A stretch of DNA of 9,887 nucleotides from an uncultured Clostridia bacterium (GTDB lineage: Bacteria > Bacillota > Clostridia > TANB77 > CAG-508): contig CANQXC010000029.1 in the NCBI GenBank assembly GCA_947627785.1, positions 1 through 9,887 of the forward strand, written 5' to 3'. Positions 7,400 to 9,887 of the stretch are shown here, one piece after another; within the stretch, counting starts at the first letter, position 1, and every line of letters begins with the position of its first letter. The notes below the pieces were generated by a model, which saw only the letters and a program-made list of their open reading frames with translations, did no database searches and was not told the origin of the DNA. The translations under genes and the position numbers were made by a program.

Positions 7400-8404
7400 T
7401 TATTCTCCCCATAAATCTTTAAATCTTTTTAATTCCTCTTCTTTTTTAAAGTCCTTTAAAAAGCTTATATAATCATACTTAGGTTCATATCCTAAATCTC
7501 TTTTTGCATTTTCTATGTCCATAACAAAAGATCTTGTATCATCCTTTTCAGGGCAATAAATAATTTTAGATTTGTTATTCTCATTAGAAAATACTTTAAC
7601 CATCCCTTTAATTATATCTTCTAACGTTGTTAATTTACCTGTACCTACATTGTAAACACCACCATCTAAGTCACACAATATAATTTTTTCCACATATTGT
7701 GCAAAATCTTTTACATATACCATATCCTTACCTAATTTTGGGTTCCCCCAAACTTCTATTGTTTCTCCTCTTTCTGCTTGCTCAATTAACTTTCTGTATC
7801 CTAATTTTATTTTTTTACCATCCTTATAAAAATAAGAATCTGGGTGATAATGGTAAATTGTAGGACATCTCAATGTAAATCTTTTTAGTCCAAAATTTTC
7901 ATGATATATTTCCATCAAATCCATTGCTGCAGATTTTGATAAAACATACATAGCATAATTACCTTTAAAACTATATTTTCTTTCCCAATATGGTTCTATA
8001 AGTATATTTTCTTTTCCCCACCAATGTCCTGATATATCTGATTCTGTTTGTGCAAAAATAACTCTATCTGCATTAACTTTCCTGCAATATTCTAATATAT
8101 TTAACATTCCTAATATATTGACTTTTACATATACGTAAGGATTATAGCCTTCCGTTGCTGCAGGCATTGCTCCAACTAAATTTACTATTGTATGTATATT
8201 GTCTGTTGGTAACTTTTTAAAATCTTCTTCTTTTATAGCATCCACCTCGTAGTATTTTATATTATACCTATCAAAAAAATTTGTTTTTTTTCTACCTACA
8301 GCAATTATTTCAAATTTTTCTAAATCAATATGATTAATTAAATAATCTACTGTATATGCTCCTAAATGGCCAGTTGCCCCAAAAACTAATACCTTATTTC
8401 TCAT
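7400..8404 (-). CDS. NAD(P)-dependent sugar epimerase/dehydratase-like protein (extended SDR)
   Basis: A 334-residue Rossmann enzyme likely to act on a nucleotide sugar in the cytoplasm. The cofactor motif GATGHLG (G-x-x-G-x-x-G, 9-15) follows the first strand, and D55 lies near the adenine pocket region (VDAI). NLVGAMP (75-81), the catalytic pair Y153-x3-K157, the RCPTIY segment (179-184), YVKDFA (230-235) and YNVGTGK (251-257) match extended SDRs such as UDP-sugar epimerases. Where most of these have SS-x3-YG, this protein has AQTESDISGHWWG (118-130), so the third catalytic residue is uncertain. The ATG overlaps the end of the sugar-transferase gene by 11 bases, with GGGAGG 12 bases upstream. 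Coupled expression suggests it makes or modifies the first sugar loaded by that transferase. Whether it is an epimerase, reductase or dehydratase cannot be told. Confidence 0.87.
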   Translation of the reverse strand: MRNKVLVFGATGHLGAYTVDYLINHIDLEKFEIIAVGRKKTNFFDRYNIKYYEVDAIKEEDFKKLPTDNIHTIVNLVGAMPAATEGYNPYVYVKVNILGMLNILEYCRKVNADRVIFAQTESDISGHWWGKENILIEPYWERKYSFKGNYAMYVLSKSAAMDLMEIYHENFGLKRFTLRCPTIYHYHPDSYFYKDGKKIKLGYRKLIEQAERGETIEVWGNPKLGKDMVYVKDFAQYVEKIILCDLDGGVYNVGTGKLTTLEDIIKGMVKVFSNENNKSKIIYCPEKDDTRSFVMDIENAKRDLGYEPKYDYISFLKDFKKEEELKRFKDLWGE

Positions 8405-9023
8405 ATATTTTCTTTTCCTCCCTTTCTATATTTAATGGTAACATCTTAACTTCATTTCCCATTAAAACACCCTCTCTTTTTATTACCTTTTTTATTGTTT
8501 GAATAATAATTTTAATGTCCGTAGTTATCGTTATACATTTTATATAATCTAAATCCATTTCAAATTTTTTTTCCCAACTAATTGCATTTCTTCCATTAAT
8601 CTGTGCTAATCCTGTAAGTCCTGGTCTTACATCATGTCTATGTCTTTCTTCTTCTGTATAATATGGTAAATACTCTACTAATAAAGGTCTTGGTCCTACT
8701 ATTGCCATATCACCCTTTAAAATATTAAATAATTCTGGTAATTCATCTAAACTGGTCTTTCTTAAAATTTTTCCAAATTTTGTTAACCTTTTTTCGTTTG
8801 GTAATAAATTACCATTTTCATCTTTATTTTCTGTCATTGTTCTAAATTTATATAATGTAAATATCTTTTCATCTTTCCCCGGACGCTGTTGTTTAAATAT
8901 TACTGGTTTTCCTAGTTTTATTCTAATTAATATGTATATAACAATCATTACAGGCATTAAAATAATAACGGTAAATAAACTCAATATAAAATCTAAAATA
9001 CGTTTAAAATGCTTTGCATACAT
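8394..9023 (-). CDS. Initiating phosphoglycosyl transferase (bacterial sugar transferase, PglC/WcaJ type)
   Basis: This enzyme starts the repeat by moving a sugar phosphate from a UDP-sugar to undecaprenyl phosphate. At 209 residues it is the compact monotopic form with just the catalytic domain, like PglC. A basic N-terminus (MYAKHFKRILDF) leads into one membrane-dipping hydrophobic segment (about 11-36). Then come GKPVIFKQQRPG (38-49), FTLYKFRTM (55-63), KTSLDELPELFNILKGDM (89-106) with the catalytic pair D93-E94, IVGPRPLL (108-115) and RPGLTGLAQINGR (133-145). All family motifs are intact. AGGAG is 11 bases before the ATG, a little long, but the start fits family N-termini. It lies 18 bases after the acyltransferase gene and overlaps the epimerase gene by 11 bases. 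The sugar is unknown; family members use GlcNAc, Gal, Glc, or di-N-acetyl or trideoxy sugars. Confidence 0.95.
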   Translation of the reverse strand: MYAKHFKRILDFILSLFTVIILMPVMIVIYILIRIKLGKPVIFKQQRPGKDEKIFTLYKFRTMTENKDENGNLLPNEKRLTKFGKILRKTSLDELPELFNILKGDMAIVGPRPLLVEYLPYYTEEERHRHDVRPGLTGLAQINGRNAISWEKKFEMDLDYIKCITITTDIKIIIQTIKKVIKREGVLMGNEVKMLPLNIEREEKKIYEK

Positions 9024-9041
9024 TATAGTTCGTTCTCCTAT

Positions 9042-9887
9042 CTAATTAAATAATTTATTTATTATCGGCAATCTGTATAAGATAATACTAGAAACCAATG
9101 ATAAAACTAATGCATATATAAAGAACATTAATTCTCCTATTATAATAGGTAATGCATCGGGAGTAATCATAAAAAACTTATTTAATAAATTCAACCAAAA
9201 TGAATGTATTAAGTAAATTCCTAAACTATACTTAGAAATACAATTTATTACTTTATTATTCTTTATTTTTAGTTTTCCACTTGAAAATATTTTTACAATT
9301 AACATAGTTTCCAATATCATAAAAGCATTGTCTGTCTGACCATGGTTATCAAAAAAATATGCAAACAATATATATCCTATTATTCCAAGCACACCTGCAA
9401 CATAAATATATTTATCTTTAATTATGTCAGTATATACTATATAATAGCCTAGTAAATACAGAAAAACGAAATTAAAATATGATAAATAAAAAGTTGTTAT
9501 TTTTATTTTGAAAGTTATATTGAGCATTGGTATTACGCATGTAAATACAAACAACATTAATAAAACAAATTTAGTTGTATCTTTGTCTGCAGCTTCAACA
9601 AACTTTCTTAATAATGGTGTAATAATATACAGTCCTATAAGCATGTATATATACCACATATGATCCCATGATTTTTCTTGAAATAAATTTATTATGCTTT
9701 TATATATTAATTGAAATATATTACCAAATCCAAAATCAAAAATATTTTCTAACAAACAATATGTGAAACCAAAAATTAATAATATAGAAATCATTTTTAA
9801 TATGTATTTTTTTATTTTATTAATATTAACATCACGTTTAGGATTTAATAATAAACATCCTGAAATCATAATAAAGCTAGGAACAGC
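9042..9887 (-). CDS. Acyltransferase-3 family membrane O-acyltransferase, 5' end cut by window edge
   Basis: 281 residues are visible. An ATG exists at 9869, but the frame stays open to the right edge as AVPSFIMISGCLLLNP, which is the family's second-helix signature. The true start, with the conserved N-terminal Arg and catalytic His region, is therefore outside the window. The rest is strongly hydrophobic, about eight or nine helices. It has HMWYIYMLIGLYIITPLL (around 75-92 of the visible part), a typical loop-helix of acyltransferase-3 proteins, and YSLGIYLIHSFW near the C-terminus. These proteins move acetyl or other acyl groups from a cytoplasmic donor across the membrane to sugars, as in O-antigen or capsule O-acetylation. 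Placed 18 bases before the initiating transferase, it probably decorates the repeat unit. Acyl group and sugar position are not predictable. Confidence 0.9.
   Translation of the reverse strand, partial: AVPSFIMISGCLLLNPKRDVNINKIKKYILKMISILLIFGFTYCLLENIFDFGFGNIFQLIYKSIINLFQEKSWDHMWYIYMLIGLYIITPLLRKFVEAADKDTTKFVLLMLFVFTCVIPMLNITFKIKITTFYLSYFNFVFLYLLGYYIVYTDIIKDKYIYVAGVLGIIGYILFAYFFDNHGQTDNAFMILETMLIVKIFSSGKLKIKNNKVINCISKYSLGIYLIHSFWLNLLNKFFMITPDALPIIIGELMFFIYALVLSLVSSIILYRLPIINKLFN

Noticed and set aside
9042..9869. Treating the ATG at 9869 as the acyltransferase start
   Set aside because: The frame continues upstream to the window edge with family-typical residues (AVPSFI before MISG), so this Met lies inside a transmembrane signature and is internal.
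1..9887. Defence system, CRISPR array, mobile element or RNA gene
   Set aside because: I saw no regularly spaced repeats, transposase, integrase, phage gene, tRNA-like cloverleaf or rRNA segment on either strand; every sizeable stretch is explained by polysaccharide genes.

Overview
This window is one uninterrupted block of surface-polysaccharide genes, all on the minus strand and so transcribed from right to left. The DNA is very AT-rich: hand counts of sampled 60-base blocks give about 15-22% G+C in the flippase and polymerase genes and about 32-33% in the sugar-transferase and epimerase genes. Shine-Dalgarno sites are strong (AGGAG, GGAGG, GGGAGG), TGA is a stop and TGG is Trp. A CDP-glycerol glycerophosphotransferase (teichoic-acid type) is present. 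Together these point to a low-G+C Gram-positive bacterium (Firmicutes, most likely Clostridia or a relative). I cannot name a genus.

Layout in transcription order: (1) 9887-9042, a membrane acyltransferase of the acyltransferase-3 family, cut by the right edge. (2) 9023-8394, the initiating phosphoglycosyl transferase. (3) 8404-7400, an NAD(P)-dependent extended-SDR sugar epimerase/dehydratase-like enzyme, overlapping gene 2 by 11 bases. (4) 7354-6290, a FemAB/GNAT-fold transferase. (5) 6241-5042, a GT4 glycosyltransferase. (6) 5014-4235 and (7) 4238-3309, two GT2 glycosyltransferases joined by an ATGA overlap. (8) 3282-2098, a Wzy-type polymerase. (9) 2034-598, a Wzx-type flippase. (10) 462-1, a TagB/TagF-like glycerophosphotransferase, cut by the left edge.

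The genes fit a Wzx/Wzy-dependent pathway. The phosphoglycosyl transferase loads the first sugar phosphate onto undecaprenyl phosphate. The GT4 and two GT2 enzymes extend it to an oligosaccharide, and the flippase and polymerase export and polymerise the repeat. The acyltransferase, the FemAB-like protein and the glycerophosphotransferase probably add O-acyl, (amino)acyl and glycerol-phosphate groups. A simple count suggests a backbone of about four sugars per repeat, but genes outside the window could change this. The export and chain-length machinery (Wzz/Wzd-Wze type), nucleotide-sugar synthesis and a CDP-glycerol synthase are not in the window.

Genes are tightly packed: gaps are 18-63 bases or overlaps, except the 135-base gap before the last gene. 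There is no gene-free stretch over 300 bases, and I see no RNA gene, insertion sequence, CRISPR array, convincing promoter or intrinsic terminator. The locus looks like an accessory capsule/exopolysaccharide cluster of recognisable type. Its most unusual aspect is the set of decorating enzymes, not a wholly new system.
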